Assembly: GCA_902825215.1 (NCBI GenBank)
Contig: LR782234.1
Span: 3,286,001 to 3,350,000 of the forward strand
From: Pseudomonas fluorescens
GTDB lineage: Bacteria; Pseudomonadota; Gammaproteobacteria; Pseudomonadales; Pseudomonadaceae
Direction: 5' to 3'
Length of the DNA stretch: 64,000 nt
The first letter of the stretch is position 1. Every line of letters begins with the position of its first letter. Made by a program: the position numbers and the translations under genes. Under the pieces are notes generated by a model. The model ran no database searches, was not told the DNA's origin, and was given only the letters and a program-made list of their open reading frames with translations. Below are positions 43,182 through 52,396 of the stretch, in pieces.

Positions 43182-43912
43182 TGGCCGAAAATACCATTGA
43201 TGGAATCAAAAATCAGATCGAGTGCTGATTTTGTTTCCTGAACAGGTTGAATGAACATCCAGTCTGCGGAGGCGTGGTGGATGTCGATGGTTTTGTTCAT
43301 GGTCGGACCGGACTTTATATTCCAGCGCTCGCCGAAATCGGCGACGCTGTCAGAAGAGTCGGGTTTGCTTGAGTTGGCTCGAATGTTAATCCAGGACTCT
43401 GCGACAGGTTGCGGCTCTGACATGTAAATATCCGAGCCCAGCCATACCCAAAAGCCTTCGCCGACAGGGTCGAGTGTCACCAGAAATTTAATGGTGTAAC
43501 CCGCTTCAGATAAAATTTTTGAAAGATGTGCTCCGTTCCACCCCCCCAAACTGTGACCCACGATATATACCGGGCTTGATTTGCTGGGTATTTTATCGAT
43601 GAAGTTGGTCTTGATGTCGCCAGAGCCTTTGGCGTCGTTGTAGCCTCTGGCCCAGCTTGTGTATTTTGGCTTCAGTTTTGCGTTCGGGCTTATTCTGTTG
43701 TCGAGCAGATTTTTTGCGGCATCGATGTTGTGATAGGCACCTTGAAAGTAATACTTTTCCTGGTCTGCGGCACCACCGATAAAGAAGACGATGGCTTTCT
43801 TTTCCGGAACTGGTACCGCTTTTACGGTTGAGTCATTGGCAGCGGTCAATGTTTTCGTTGCTGCCAGGCTTGCCGTGTTGCCGTTTGGAAGAACAATTTG
43901 CTCTGCGGCCAT
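43178..43912 (-). CDS. GxSxG lipase, putative type VI secretion effector
   Basis: 244 residues. No signal peptide. Alpha/beta-hydrolase nucleophile elbow VYIVGHSLGGWNGAHL (Ser about residue 120), likely acid in LVTLDPVGEG (about 148) and His in IDIHHASADW (about 213). Three bases after the PAAR gene and overlapping a lipoprotein gene, so it is likely delivered by the PAAR tip as a phospholipase. AT-rich compared with flanks. Confidence 0.8.
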   Translation of the reverse strand: MAAEQIVLPNGNTASLAATKTLTAANDSTVKAVPVPEKKAIVFFIGGAADQEKYYFQGAYHNIDAAKNLLDNRISPNAKLKPKYTSWARGYNDAKGSGDIKTNFIDKIPSKSSPVYIVGHSLGGWNGAHLSKILSEAGYTIKFLVTLDPVGEGFWVWLGSDIYMSEPQPVAESWINIRANSSKPDSSDSVADFGERWNIKSGPTMNKTIDIHHASADWMFIQPVQETKSALDLIFDSINGIFGQ

Positions 43913-43915
43913 TAT

Positions 43916-44413
43916 TTAGTCTTCGAGAAAGATTTTGATGGTTTCTGCCAAGTGCGAACTCACGATATGGGTGAAGCCCATCAAGTCGCTAACGCCATGT
44001 TCCAGGCTTCCATCTTCACGTTGGATGGCGTAACCGTGATTAGGCATTGGCTCGCCAGTCGTGCCGTCGACCAGTTTGATCTTGTCGCTGAAGTGCACCG
44101 GCATTGGCAGTAAGCCGCTGAAGGGCGCTGAAACAACGGTGTCGCCGATGATGACGGTGCCGGAGCCGCCAATGACAATGTTGCCGTGGCCCCCGCTGCT
44201 GTCTATTGTCGCGGCGTTCAGGCCGTTGATGAATACAGTCGAACTGACGCCCCCGGTAATCGGGCTACCACATGCGGATTTGTCGGTCATGCGAGCAGCT
44301 GCGAGGCCGTCGAAGAATACGTTCGGCGAGCCGCTGGCAATAGGATTGGTACCGTGTCCTGGAAGTGGGCAACTGGTGGGATCTGAGACGCGAGCAGCTG
44401 GTTTTCCACTCAT
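43916..44413 (-). CDS. PAAR-domain protein (type VI secretion tip)
   Basis: 165 residues. N-terminal PAAR repeats (about residues 1-95: SGKPAARVSDPTSCPLPGHG, GSPNVFFDGLAAARMTD, GHGNIVIGGSGTVIIGD), then a short domain (HFSDKIKLVDGTTGEPMPNHGYAI) typical of adaptor tails. PAAR proteins cap the VgrG spike and carry effectors. No other T6SS genes are in the window, so this is an orphan effector module. Confidence 0.92.
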   Translation of the reverse strand: MSGKPAARVSDPTSCPLPGHGTNPIASGSPNVFFDGLAAARMTDKSACGSPITGGVSSTVFINGLNAATIDSSGGHGNIVIGGSGTVIIGDTVVSAPFSGLLPMPVHFSDKIKLVDGTTGEPMPNHGYAIQREDGSLEHGVSDLMGFTHIVSSHLAETIKIFLED

Positions 44414-45337
44414 GGAAGGTTCCGTTTCGAAATGTCAGTGGCGGGCTCGTGATTGTCACGCGAGCATGGGGACGCAATTTGCGTTAGACGATAGGTGTTT
44501 TTACGAGCAGCACCTCGACGTAGCCGTCGCCCAGCAGGGATGGCTTACAGTTCTGAAATGCGGGGGCGTATATGAGAAGTGCCGGCGCGGAAGCGCTTCC
44601 GTACGTGGGGCAGGCATAGAAGTGAATCGTCCTTGAAAAATCGCGGTGAAGGATGCCCGAGGTGAGGATTTCGTTCAACGAGATTTTTCGAGTGCTCTTG
44701 TACTTTTGGTCTCATTTCCGAAACTTTTTGCAGCGCGTATAGGCCGCTGTAGTCATTACTGAATCCAAGCCGAGAGAAACTCCAGGCTGACGAGGTTGAT
44801 TTCGGCTTTTTTTAGATGGTGCTTTTCGGACAAAAGCGCCTTTAATTGACAGGCCACACCTGGCCGTTTTCTGCCCTCCACGAATGGCACAGACCGGCCA
44901 GAGCCAGACGTCCGTCAATAAGCGCTTGCGCCCCATTGCGGTCTATTCTGTACCGACAAAGCCCCGATTATTCAGGGCTTTGTCGTTTCTGGCATACGAA
45001 GCTCCCCAGAAGTGTGTATGGATCGTTTTCTCCTCTGTTCGGGCATTTCCGCCCCTCCTCCTCACTTCAAATCCAAACTCCGCACCACCAATCCGCCAAC
45101 TCGCATTCAACAGGCGGCCGCACCCGATCGTGCTCAAACAAGAAACCGCCCCACCCCCTAAAAAACTGGACGGCCATCAGCGTTTGACGGCGTAATACGC
45201 GCGCTGTAAATCCGCGACCTCCCTTGTTGCCGTTGGCGCCTCGCCGGACTGTTGCCGTCCGCGTACGGGCCTCTTCAAACGGGCAATCGGACATCGCCAG
45301 GCCGCGCAACAGTTGCGCTCATGTTGGAGAGCAGGGA
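44414..45337. other. Gene-poor stretch right of the PAAR module
   Basis: Between the PAAR start and the response-regulator start there are 924 bases. It holds the right direct repeat (44950-44994), a doubtful minus-strand frame of 64 codons (44484-44678, MNEILTSGILHRDFSRTIHF), and otherwise unassigned sequence. No integrase or transposase remnant was recognised. Confidence 0.5.
44950..44994 (+). repeat. Direct repeat R of the PAAR/lipase segment
   Basis: GTACCGACAAAGCCCCGATT to CGTTTCTGGCA; differs from 42241-42285 at two positions only. The tRNA 3' end itself is not duplicated. Confidence 0.85.
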
Positions 45338-46078
45338 ATGGAACATGTCGATCATGTATTGATCGTGGATGATGATCGCGAGATCAGGGAACTGGTTGGC
45401 AATTACCTCAACAAGAACGGCCTGCGCACCACCGTGGTTGCGGATGGCCGTCAGATGCGGGCGTTTCTGGAAACCAACAAGGTGGATCTGATCGTACTCG
45501 ACATCATGATGCCGGGCGATGACGGGCTGCTGCTGTGCCGTGAACTTCGCGTCGGCAAGCACAAGGCCACGCCGGTGCTGATGTTGACCGCGCGCAGCGA
45601 CGAGACCGATCGCATCATTGGTCTGGAAATGGGCGCCGACGATTACCTGGCCAAACCTTTCGCTGCCCGCGAGCTGCTCGCCCGTATCAATGCCGTTCTG
45701 CGACGTACGCGCATGCTGCCGCCCAACTTTGTGGTCAGTGAAAGCGGCCGGAAGCTCAAGTTCGGGCGCTGGCGCCTCGACACCACCGCTCGCCATCTGC
45801 TCGATGAAGACGACACGCTCGTCTCGTTGAGCGGCGCCGAGTACAGGCTGCTGCGGGTGTTTCTTGATCATCCGCAGCGGGTACTGAGTCGTGACCAGTT
45901 GCTCAATCTGACCCAGGGTCGTGACGCGGACATCTTCGACCGTTCGATCGATTTGCTGGTCAGCCGAGTGCGTCAGCGTTTGCTCGATGACGCACGCGAA
46001 CCCCTCTACTTGAAGACCGTACGCAATGAAGGCTACGTCTTTACCTATGCCGTCGAAGTGCTTGAGGAGCAAGCATGA
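45338..46078 (+). CDS. OmpR-family response regulator
   Basis: 246 residues from ATG 45338 behind caggga; the frame runs open to 45224 without support. Receiver domain (residues 5-120; phospho-Asp in LIVLDIMMPGDDG, Lys in DYLAKPF) and a winged-helix DNA-binding domain (about 145-240, LSGAEYRLLRVFLDHPQRVLS). Overlaps the sensor kinase gene by four bases; targets unknown. Confidence 0.93.
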   Translation: MEHVDHVLIVDDDREIRELVGNYLNKNGLRTTVVADGRQMRAFLETNKVDLIVLDIMMPGDDGLLLCRELRVGKHKATPVLMLTARSDETDRIIGLEMGADDYLAKPFAARELLARINAVLRRTRMLPPNFVVSESGRKLKFGRWRLDTTARHLLDEDDTLVSLSGAEYRLLRVFLDHPQRVLSRDQLLNLTQGRDADIFDRSIDLLVSRVRQRLLDDAREPLYLKTVRNEGYVFTYAVEVLEEQA

Positions 46079-47388
46079 AACTCGCCTTGCAATGGCCTCA
46101 AACGCTGGCATCGCGGCTGTGGCTGGTGTTTCTTGTCGGCCTGATACTCGCCCAGTCGCTGATGTTTGCCGCCCAGTATTACGAACGCTACGAAAGCACC
46201 AAGACGGCCATGCTGGGCAATTTCGAACACGACACCGCGACCTCCATCGCCATCCTCGACCGCTTGCCTGCGGCTGAGCGTCCGGCCTGGACCCCGCGCC
46301 TGCAGCGGCGCAACTACGACTATTTGCTGCGCGAGCATGATGCCGGAAGTCCGCTGACCTCGAATGATCTGGCCGGGACTGCGGCGCAATCACTGCAAGT
46401 CGCCCTGGGCCGCGACTATGCGCTGAGCTTTGTCGAAATCCCCGGCCCACGTCCGCACTTTCAGGCGCAGCTGCGACTGTCCGACGGTAGCCCGGTCACC
46501 ATCGACGTGCGCCCTTCTGTCAGGCCTTTGTCGCCCTGGTTGCCGTTCGCCCTGTTGGCTCAATTGGTATTGATGATTGGCTGCACCTGGCTTGCCGTGC
46601 GCATCGCGATACGCCCGCTCAGCCGTCTGGCCGAGGCGGTGGAGAATCTTGATCCGAACGCGCATCCGATGCATCTGGATGAAAGCGGCCCGCGCGAAGT
46701 GGCCTACGCTGCCCGCGCCTTCAACAGCATGCAGGCGCGGATCGCCGCTTACCTCAAAGAGCGCATGCAATTGCTGGCGGCCATTTCCCACGACCTGCAG
46801 ACGCCCATCACGCGCATGAAGCTGCGCGCCGAGTTCATGGAGGATTCGGCGGAGAAAGACAAACTGGGCAATGACCTCAACGAAATCGAGCACCTGGTGC
46901 GCGAGGGTGTCGCCTATGCTCGCAGCGTGCATGGCGCGACCGAGGCCAGTTGCCGCATCAGTCTGGACGCCTTTCTCGACAGTCTGGTTTGTGACTATCA
47001 GGACACCGGTCGAGAGGTCAGCCTGAGCGGCAAGAACGGCGCGGTCATCGAAACCAGACCGCATGCCCTGCGCCGTATTCTGGTGAATCTGGTGGACAAC
47101 GCGCTGAAGTACGCTGGCACCGCCGAAGTGCAAATCAGTGCTATCGCAGGCAGCGGCGTGTCGATCAGTGTGCTGGACCGCGGCCAAGGCATTCCTGAAG
47201 AGGTTCTGGCAGACGTGGTCAAGCCGTTCTATCGAGTGGAAAACTCACGCAGCCGCAGCGCAGGCGGTACCGGCCTGGGTCTGGCCATCGCTCAGCAACT
47301 GGCCATCGCAATTGGTGGTTCACTGACGTTGCGCAACCGCGACGGTGGCGGTCTCTGCGTCACCCTCGACATCGGCGTCCATCCCTAG
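46075..47388 (+). CDS. Sensor histidine kinase
   Basis: 437 residues. Two membrane helices (LWLVFLVGLILAQSLMFAA; WLPFALLAQLVLMIGCTWLAV) enclose a periplasmic sensor domain of about 130 residues. HAMP, then HisKA with phospho-His in AAISHDLQTPITRMKL (about 240), and HATPase with LVDNALKYA, DRGQGIP and GGTGLGLAIAQ. Pairs with the OmpR-type regulator. Signal unknown. Confidence 0.93.
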   Translation: MKLALQWPQTLASRLWLVFLVGLILAQSLMFAAQYYERYESTKTAMLGNFEHDTATSIAILDRLPAAERPAWTPRLQRRNYDYLLREHDAGSPLTSNDLAGTAAQSLQVALGRDYALSFVEIPGPRPHFQAQLRLSDGSPVTIDVRPSVRPLSPWLPFALLAQLVLMIGCTWLAVRIAIRPLSRLAEAVENLDPNAHPMHLDESGPREVAYAARAFNSMQARIAAYLKERMQLLAAISHDLQTPITRMKLRAEFMEDSAEKDKLGNDLNEIEHLVREGVAYARSVHGATEASCRISLDAFLDSLVCDYQDTGREVSLSGKNGAVIETRPHALRRILVNLVDNALKYAGTAEVQISAIAGSGVSISVLDRGQGIPEEVLADVVKPFYRVENSRSRSAGGTGLGLAIAQQLAIAIGGSLTLRNRDGGGLCVTLDIGVHP

Positions 47389-47427
47389 CCCGCGCGGGCT
47401 ACACGTCGACGGCGGCCACTATCGGCC

Positions 47428-47463
47428 GGATACAGTGGCTCGCGTTTGTAAGCCACTGTATCC
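47428..47463. other. Perfect inverted repeat after the kinase gene
   Basis: GGATACAGTGGCT (47428-47440), ten-base loop, AGCCACTGTATCC (47451-47463). No T-run follows, so it is either a factor-dependent terminator hairpin or an operator for the hydrolase gene downstream. Confidence 0.5.
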
Positions 47464-47672
47464 AGCGCCTTTACAGACTCAAAACAACGCATAACTGCCG
47501 GTTATCGAACATAGCCGGTATACATGCCCCTGCAAGAATTCTCCCCATCGACTCGCCACCGGATCCCCGAACAGCGAGCCCGACAATGCATTTTTCAGCG
47601 GCAGTCATTCCGATTGCCAGAAAAACCATGTTGTTTTCCAGCTGTCTCCAACCAATGAAAAAAGGAATGATC

Positions 47673-48488
47673 ATGCGCAATATCAAATCGCTTTTGGCTG
47701 TCACCATCACCGCGGCATTGGCACTGACCTCTTTGCACAGCACTGCGGCCATCGAACCCGGCGCCGCCAAGCCGACAGTCGTGCTGGTTCATGGTGCATT
47801 CGCCGAATCGTCCAGCTGGAATGGGGTTGCCGCGCAGTTGCTGAAACAGGGATATCCCGTCGTTGCCGCGGCCAACCCGTTGCGTGGCGTCAAGCAGGAC
47901 TCGGATTATGTCGCGGATATTGTCGAGCACACCGCCGGTCCGGTAGTCCTCGTTGGCCATTCGTACGGCGGCTCGGTGATCACCAACGCAGTCCACGACA
48001 ACCCTAAAGTCAAAGCGCTTGTGTATGTCGCAGCCTTTGCGCCGGACAAGGGCGAAACCGCCATCGAGCTGTCCGGTCGCTATCCGGGAGGCACCCTTGG
48101 CCCGACCCTCGCCGCTCCGGTGCTGCTGAAGGACGGCAATAAGGATCTCTACATTCAGCAGGACAAATTCGGTCAACAATTTGCCGCCGATGTACCCGCC
48201 GCCGAGTCGGCATTGATGGCCGTTACCCAACGGCCGATCAGCGAGGCTGCGCTGAAGGAAGGGTCTGGCGAACCGGCGTGGAAAAAACTGCCGTCGTGGT
48301 TCATCTACGGTTCGGCGGATAAAAACATTCCTGAGGCGGCGCTGAAGTTCATGGCCGATCGCGCGGGTTCGAAAAAGACCGTTACCGTCCAGGGTGCGTC
48401 CCATGTGGTGATGACGTCCAACCCGCAGAAAGTCACCGCGCTGATCATTGAAGCGGCCCAGGCCAGCGCCACCGGTTCATCGCACTAA
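47673..48488 (+). CDS. Secreted alpha/beta hydrolase
   Basis: 271 residues from ATG 47673, six bases after AAAGGA; ATG codons at 47586 and 47667 are alternatives. Signal peptide to about residue 26 (TSLHSTAA). Fold motifs VVLVHGAFAESSSWNG (oxyanion) and VVLVGHSYGGSVI (nucleophile Ser), with His in QGASHVVMTS. Similar to the salicylate-esterase-like hydrolases of Pseudomonas; substrate unknown. Confidence 0.88.
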   Translation: MRNIKSLLAVTITAALALTSLHSTAAIEPGAAKPTVVLVHGAFAESSSWNGVAAQLLKQGYPVVAAANPLRGVKQDSDYVADIVEHTAGPVVLVGHSYGGSVITNAVHDNPKVKALVYVAAFAPDKGETAIELSGRYPGGTLGPTLAAPVLLKDGNKDLYIQQDKFGQQFAADVPAAESALMAVTQRPISEAALKEGSGEPAWKKLPSWFIYGSADKNIPEAALKFMADRAGSKKTVTVQGASHVVMTSNPQKVTALIIEAAQASATGSSH

Positions 48489-48703
48489 ACGATACGGTCG
48501 CCCGAAAGCAGGGCTTGCTCAAAAGGTTGTTGCTTCGACAAATAACAGATCCGGCGCCGCGCGTCGGGTCTGTTTCTGCTTGATGCGCAGCGGAACTTCC
48601 AGCGCTACTTTTCCCTCAACCGCAATGGTCTCCGGATGGAAATGACGTTAGCATTTCATCCATCCGGCTTAAGAAGCCTGTTTTTTCAGATCAGGGTCGC
48701 ATT

Positions 48704-50143
48704 GTGGAAAAGCTAAAACGCCTTCAGAGCGGAATCGAAGGGCTCGACGCGCTGCTTCAGGGAGGCCTGGTCGCGGGTGCTTCATACATCATTCAAGGGC
48801 GTCCGGGCTCGGGCAAAACCATCCTCGCCAATCAGCTGGGGTTCCATCATGCCCGCAACGGCGGTCGCGTTCTGGTCGCCACGTTGCTGGCCGAGTCGCA
48901 CGACCGGCTGTTCCAGTTTCTGTCGACGATGAGTTTTTTCGACGCTTCTCGAGTGGGTGCAGAAATACAATTCGTCAGCGCATTCGATACGCTGGAGAAC
49001 GAAGGCCTCGACGAGGTGGTGAAACTGCTCAGGCGCGAAATCAGCCGGCAGAAAGCCACGGTCATGGTCGTCGACGGTTTGCTCAATGCGCGCTCCAAAG
49101 CCGACTCTCCTATCGACACGAAAAAATTCATTTCCGAGCTGCAAGGCCACGCGGCGTTCGCCAGTTGCACCGTGCTGTTTCTCACCAGCTCGCGCCTTGA
49201 CGACGGCAGCCCCGAACACACGATGGTCGACGGCGTCATCGAAATGGGCGAAGAACTGTTCGGCACGCGCTCGGTGCGCCGCATTCACTTGCGCAAGACC
49301 CGCGGCAGCGGCGCGTTGACCGGTTTGCACGAGTGTGAAATCACCGACGACGGCCTCGTCGTCTATCCACGCCTTGAAAGTCTGTACAGACGCCCTTCCG
49401 CCCCGGACAGCGCCGACATGACGCGCATTCCCAGCGGCATCGCGTCACTGGATGAAATCCTCGGCGGCGGACTGTATAGCTCCAGCGTGTCGCTGGTCAT
49501 GGGGCCTTCAGGGATTGGTAAAACCACACTGGGTCTGAAATTTCTGGCGCAGTCGACGCCCGAAGCGCCGGGCCTGCATTTCGGCTTCTATGAAAGCCCG
49601 CAACGCCTGCGCCTGAAAGGCCAATCGCTCGGCATCAACATTGAAGACATGGAACACAGCGGTGCGCTGAGCATTGCCTGGCAACCGACCACCGAGGGTT
49701 TGCTCGATGGCCTCGGCGCGCGACTGCTGAGCATCGTCGATGAAAAAGGCATCAAGCGCTTGTTCATCGATAGCCTGAGCGGCATGACCAGGGTTTCCAA
49801 CACTCCGGAACGCATCACCGATTTCTACAGTGCACTGATGAACGAGCTGCGATCCAGAGGTGTTACGGTGTTCGCCTCGTGGGAGATGCGCGATTTGTTC
49901 GGTTCCGAGGTGAGCTCACCGAACTCTGACCTGTCCAGTATTGTCGACAACCTGATGCTCATGCGTTTCTTTGAGCATCACGCTGAACTTCGCAGGACGC
50001 TTTCCATTCTTAAGGTACGCGATAGCGCCTATAACCCATCGCGGTTCGAGGTGCTTATCCGTGATCAAGATGTGTTCCTGGAAAAGGCTTTGAGAAATGA
50101 ACCTTCAGCCTCAGCTGAGTCATTGCCTGGTTCAATATCGTAA
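48704..50143 (+). CDS. KaiC-like double RecA ATPase
   Basis: 479 residues, GTG start. Two KaiC domains: Walker A GRPGSGKT (32-39) and GPSGIGKT (about 269-276); catalytic Glu-like positions in TLLAESHD and GFYESPQR; Walker B in VMVVDGLLN and RLFIDSLSG. In cyanobacterial KaiC the second domain is phosphorylated on adjacent Ser and Thr; here the matching place (SPNSDLSSIVDNLMLM) has two serines, so autophosphorylation is possible. No kaiA or kaiB gene is present. Followed after 23 bases by a lone receiver gene. KaiC homologues outside cyanobacteria are linked to stress and signalling; no clock is implied. Confidence 0.9.
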   Translation: MEKLKRLQSGIEGLDALLQGGLVAGASYIIQGRPGSGKTILANQLGFHHARNGGRVLVATLLAESHDRLFQFLSTMSFFDASRVGAEIQFVSAFDTLENEGLDEVVKLLRREISRQKATVMVVDGLLNARSKADSPIDTKKFISELQGHAAFASCTVLFLTSSRLDDGSPEHTMVDGVIEMGEELFGTRSVRRIHLRKTRGSGALTGLHECEITDDGLVVYPRLESLYRRPSAPDSADMTRIPSGIASLDEILGGGLYSSSVSLVMGPSGIGKTTLGLKFLAQSTPEAPGLHFGFYESPQRLRLKGQSLGINIEDMEHSGALSIAWQPTTEGLLDGLGARLLSIVDEKGIKRLFIDSLSGMTRVSNTPERITDFYSALMNELRSRGVTVFASWEMRDLFGSEVSSPNSDLSSIVDNLMLMRFFEHHAELRRTLSILKVRDSAYNPSRFEVLIRDQDVFLEKALRNEPSASAESLPGSIS

Positions 50144-50166
50144 GTCTTCGAGCGGGTTGAAATAAC

Positions 50167-50529
50167 ATGACCACCATCCTGGTAGTCGACGACGAGTATC
50201 TGATTGCTGACATCCTTGGCTTTGCCCTTGAGGACGAAGGCTTCATGACGGTGACCGCCAGCAATGGCAAGAAAGCACTCGACGTGCTGGAGCGAGAACG
50301 ACCAGCGCTGGTCATCACTGATTTCATGATGCCGGTCATGGACGGCCTCGAATTCGCCGAAGCCGTGCGCGCTCAGCCCTCGGTCAAACATTTGCCGATC
50401 ATCCTGATGAGTGGCGCGCAGGCGCATATCGGCATGGAGCGCTCGGATCTGTTTGATGTGGTAGTTGCCAAGCCTTTTGACATTGCCGAGATTGTGGCGC
50501 AGGTCAAGAAGCTGTTGGCGACGGACTAG
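50167..50529 (+). CDS. Single-domain response regulator
   Basis: 120 residues consisting only of a receiver domain: acidic pocket VVDDEY, phospho-Asp in LVITDFMMPVMDG (about 52), Thr/Ser in ILMSGA, Lys in VVAKPFD. No output domain. In an operon with the KaiC-like gene, so it probably receives or relays a signal linked to that ATPase. Confidence 0.92.
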   Translation: MTTILVVDDEYLIADILGFALEDEGFMTVTASNGKKALDVLERERPALVITDFMMPVMDGLEFAEAVRAQPSVKHLPIILMSGAQAHIGMERSDLFDVVVAKPFDIAEIVAQVKKLLATD

Positions 50530-50554
50530 CCGCGCGCGGATGGCGAGCGGCTGA

Positions 50555-51418
50555 TCATCCCGCCGCAAGCACCACATCAAAAAACGACGTGATCAGTCGA
50601 CTTGAGCGACGGTCGGCCAGGCAATACAGGTAGGTTTCGGTAAAGAGTTGTTCCCCTTCGATGCGGATCGTGCGGATTCGCGGATCAGCGATGAACTCCG
50701 CCTCAGAGACAACCCCAAGCCCGATTCCGCGTACGACGGCTTCACGCAACGCCTCGCGACTGCCGATTTCCATGGCGATGCGAGGCGTAACGTGCGCCGC
50801 CTTCAAGGCCTGCTCCAGCACCAGACGCGTCGTGGAGCCAGGCTCCCGCTGCAACAGCCGCTGCCCCTCCAATTCCTCCAGACGCACTGAATCGCGGTTG
50901 GCGAAAGGATGCTCGTGGTGGGCAAACAGGATGATTGCGTGGCGCGCGTAATGCACAGCGCAGAGTGCCGGGTCATCATGCCGGCCGGCGAGTACCGCGA
51001 TATCCGTCACGTAATTCTCGAGGTCGGCCAGCACCTGCGCCGAATTGCCCACCCGTATCGAAACGTCGATGCGCGGGTGCACCTGAAGGTAGTTGTCAAC
51101 CATCTCGATCACGTGAAAAGGCCCCACCGCGCCGAGCTTGAGTTGCCCACGGTCCAGTCGGCCAGAGTCGCGCAACAGGTTGTGTGCGTCCAGATCCAGT
51201 GCCGCCATCGCCTGCGCAATCGGCAATAGCTGGCGACCTACATCGGACAACTCGATACGCCGCCCGCGGCGGTGAAACAGCTCGAGATCATATTCACGCT
51301 CCATCCCCTGGACTTGGGTAGTGAGCGTGGGTTGGCTGAGACCGAGCGCCCGCGCGCCGGCACTGAAACTCCCGTGACGTGCCACGGCAAGGAAGGCACG
51401 CATCCTGGCGGTCGTCAT
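50555..51418 (-). CDS. LysR-family regulator of the phosphonate locus
   Basis: 287 residues. HTH at residues about 5-60 (MRAFLAVARHGSFSAGARALGLSQPTLTTQVQGME) and substrate-binding domain. Divergent from phnD across 108 bases, the usual place for its target promoter. Shares VRGIGLGVVSEAEF-like features with the second LysR of the locus. Confidence 0.92.
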   Translation of the reverse strand: MTTARMRAFLAVARHGSFSAGARALGLSQPTLTTQVQGMEREYDLELFHRRGRRIELSDVGRQLLPIAQAMAALDLDAHNLLRDSGRLDRGQLKLGAVGPFHVIEMVDNYLQVHPRIDVSIRVGNSAQVLADLENYVTDIAVLAGRHDDPALCAVHYARHAIILFAHHEHPFANRDSVRLEELEGQRLLQREPGSTTRLVLEQALKAAHVTPRIAMEIGSREALREAVVRGIGLGVVSEAEFIADPRIRTIRIEGEQLFTETYLYCLADRRSSRLITSFFDVVLAAG

Positions 51419-51526
51419 CCATAGACTCCATCAATACCTGGCTGTGAAAACTCATATTGAATTGATCCTATGACTGTCACGTGACATTTCTAGCCTGTGG
51501 CAAATCCGAACAACTTCTGGAATGCC

Positions 51527-52396
51527 ATGAATAACTTCAGCAGATTTGTGCGTCTGGCCGCGATTGCCTGCCTTTCTATCAGCGCTGCCTGCCAAGCGGT
51601 GGCGGAGGAAAAATTGAGGATTGGCCTGATCCCGTCGGAAGACTCTCAGGCCATGATCGAATCGAGCAAACAAGTGCTCAGCAGTCTCGAAGAGAAACTG
51701 GGCATGCCTGTCGAACCCTTCGTCGCCACGGATTACAACGGCATTATCGAAGCACTGCGCGCGGGCAAACTGGACGTAGCCTATCTCGGCCCGTTCTCGT
51801 ACGTGCTGGCGGCGTCAGTAGCAGACGTTGATGCGTTCGCGGTCGCCGTCACCAAAAAAACCGGCCAGAGCGCCTACAAGAGCTTGATCCTCGCTCGCAA
51901 GGGCAGCGGCATCACTCAACTGTCGGACCTGCAGAATCACACCTTCGCGTTTGTTGACCCCAGCTCTGCCTCTGGCCATCTGTTTCCAAAAGCCGGACTG
52001 GAGCAGGCAGGTTTTGATCCCGCAACCCTGTTTTCTCGTGTGATTTTCTCCGGTTCCCATGACGCGAGCATCCTCGCTGTGGCCAACGGCAAGGTGGATG
52101 CCGCCGCTGTCGCCGACCGCATTCTGGCCAATGCCGTTGCCCGGGGGCTGGTGAAGCAGGACGATTTTCAAGTGGTGTGGAGTTCTCGTCCGATTCCGGA
52201 ATCGCCGATGGTCTGGCGCAGGAGTCTCGACCCGGCACTCAAGCAGAAAGTCGCCGCGGCACTCGCGTCGATCAAAAACGTGCCGTGGGGTGATCAGGGC
52301 GAACTGGACGGCTTTCAGCCCACCACCGACGCGGCTTATGACGTTGTGCGCGACACCGCCAAAGTGCTCGATCTCGATCTGCGGAGGCTTAAATGA
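51527..52396 (+). CDS. phnD: Phosphonate ABC transporter binding protein
   Basis: 289 residues from ATG 51527; an upstream GTG at 51497 adds ten residues before the signal peptide and is less likely. Signal peptide to about residue 26 (ISAACQAVAEE). PhnD family features: LRIGLIPSEDSQAMIESSKQ, GKLDVAYLGPFSYVLA, and HTFAFVDPSSASGHLFPKAGL. Captures phosphonate in the periplasm for PhnE/PhnC. Overlaps phnC by four bases. Confidence 0.92.
   Translation: MNNFSRFVRLAAIACLSISAACQAVAEEKLRIGLIPSEDSQAMIESSKQVLSSLEEKLGMPVEPFVATDYNGIIEALRAGKLDVAYLGPFSYVLAASVADVDAFAVAVTKKTGQSAYKSLILARKGSGITQLSDLQNHTFAFVDPSSASGHLFPKAGLEQAGFDPATLFSRVIFSGSHDASILAVANGKVDAAAVADRILANAVARGLVKQDDFQVVWSSRPIPESPMVWRRSLDPALKQKVAAALASIKNVPWGDQGELDGFQPTTDAAYDVVRDTAKVLDLDLRRLK

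Noticed and set aside
44484..44678. Minus-strand frame of 64 codons upstream of the PAAR gene
   Set aside because: Could be a gene remnant, but no domain, start signal or second line of evidence was found; mentioned only in the gene-poor stretch.
44712..44936. Minus-strand frame of 74 codons right of the PAAR module
   Set aside because: Basic, low-complexity translation with no ribosome-binding site; treated as unassigned sequence.
48704..50143. A full circadian clock locus
   Set aside because: Only a KaiC-like protein is present; kaiA and kaiB are missing, so clock function is not claimed.
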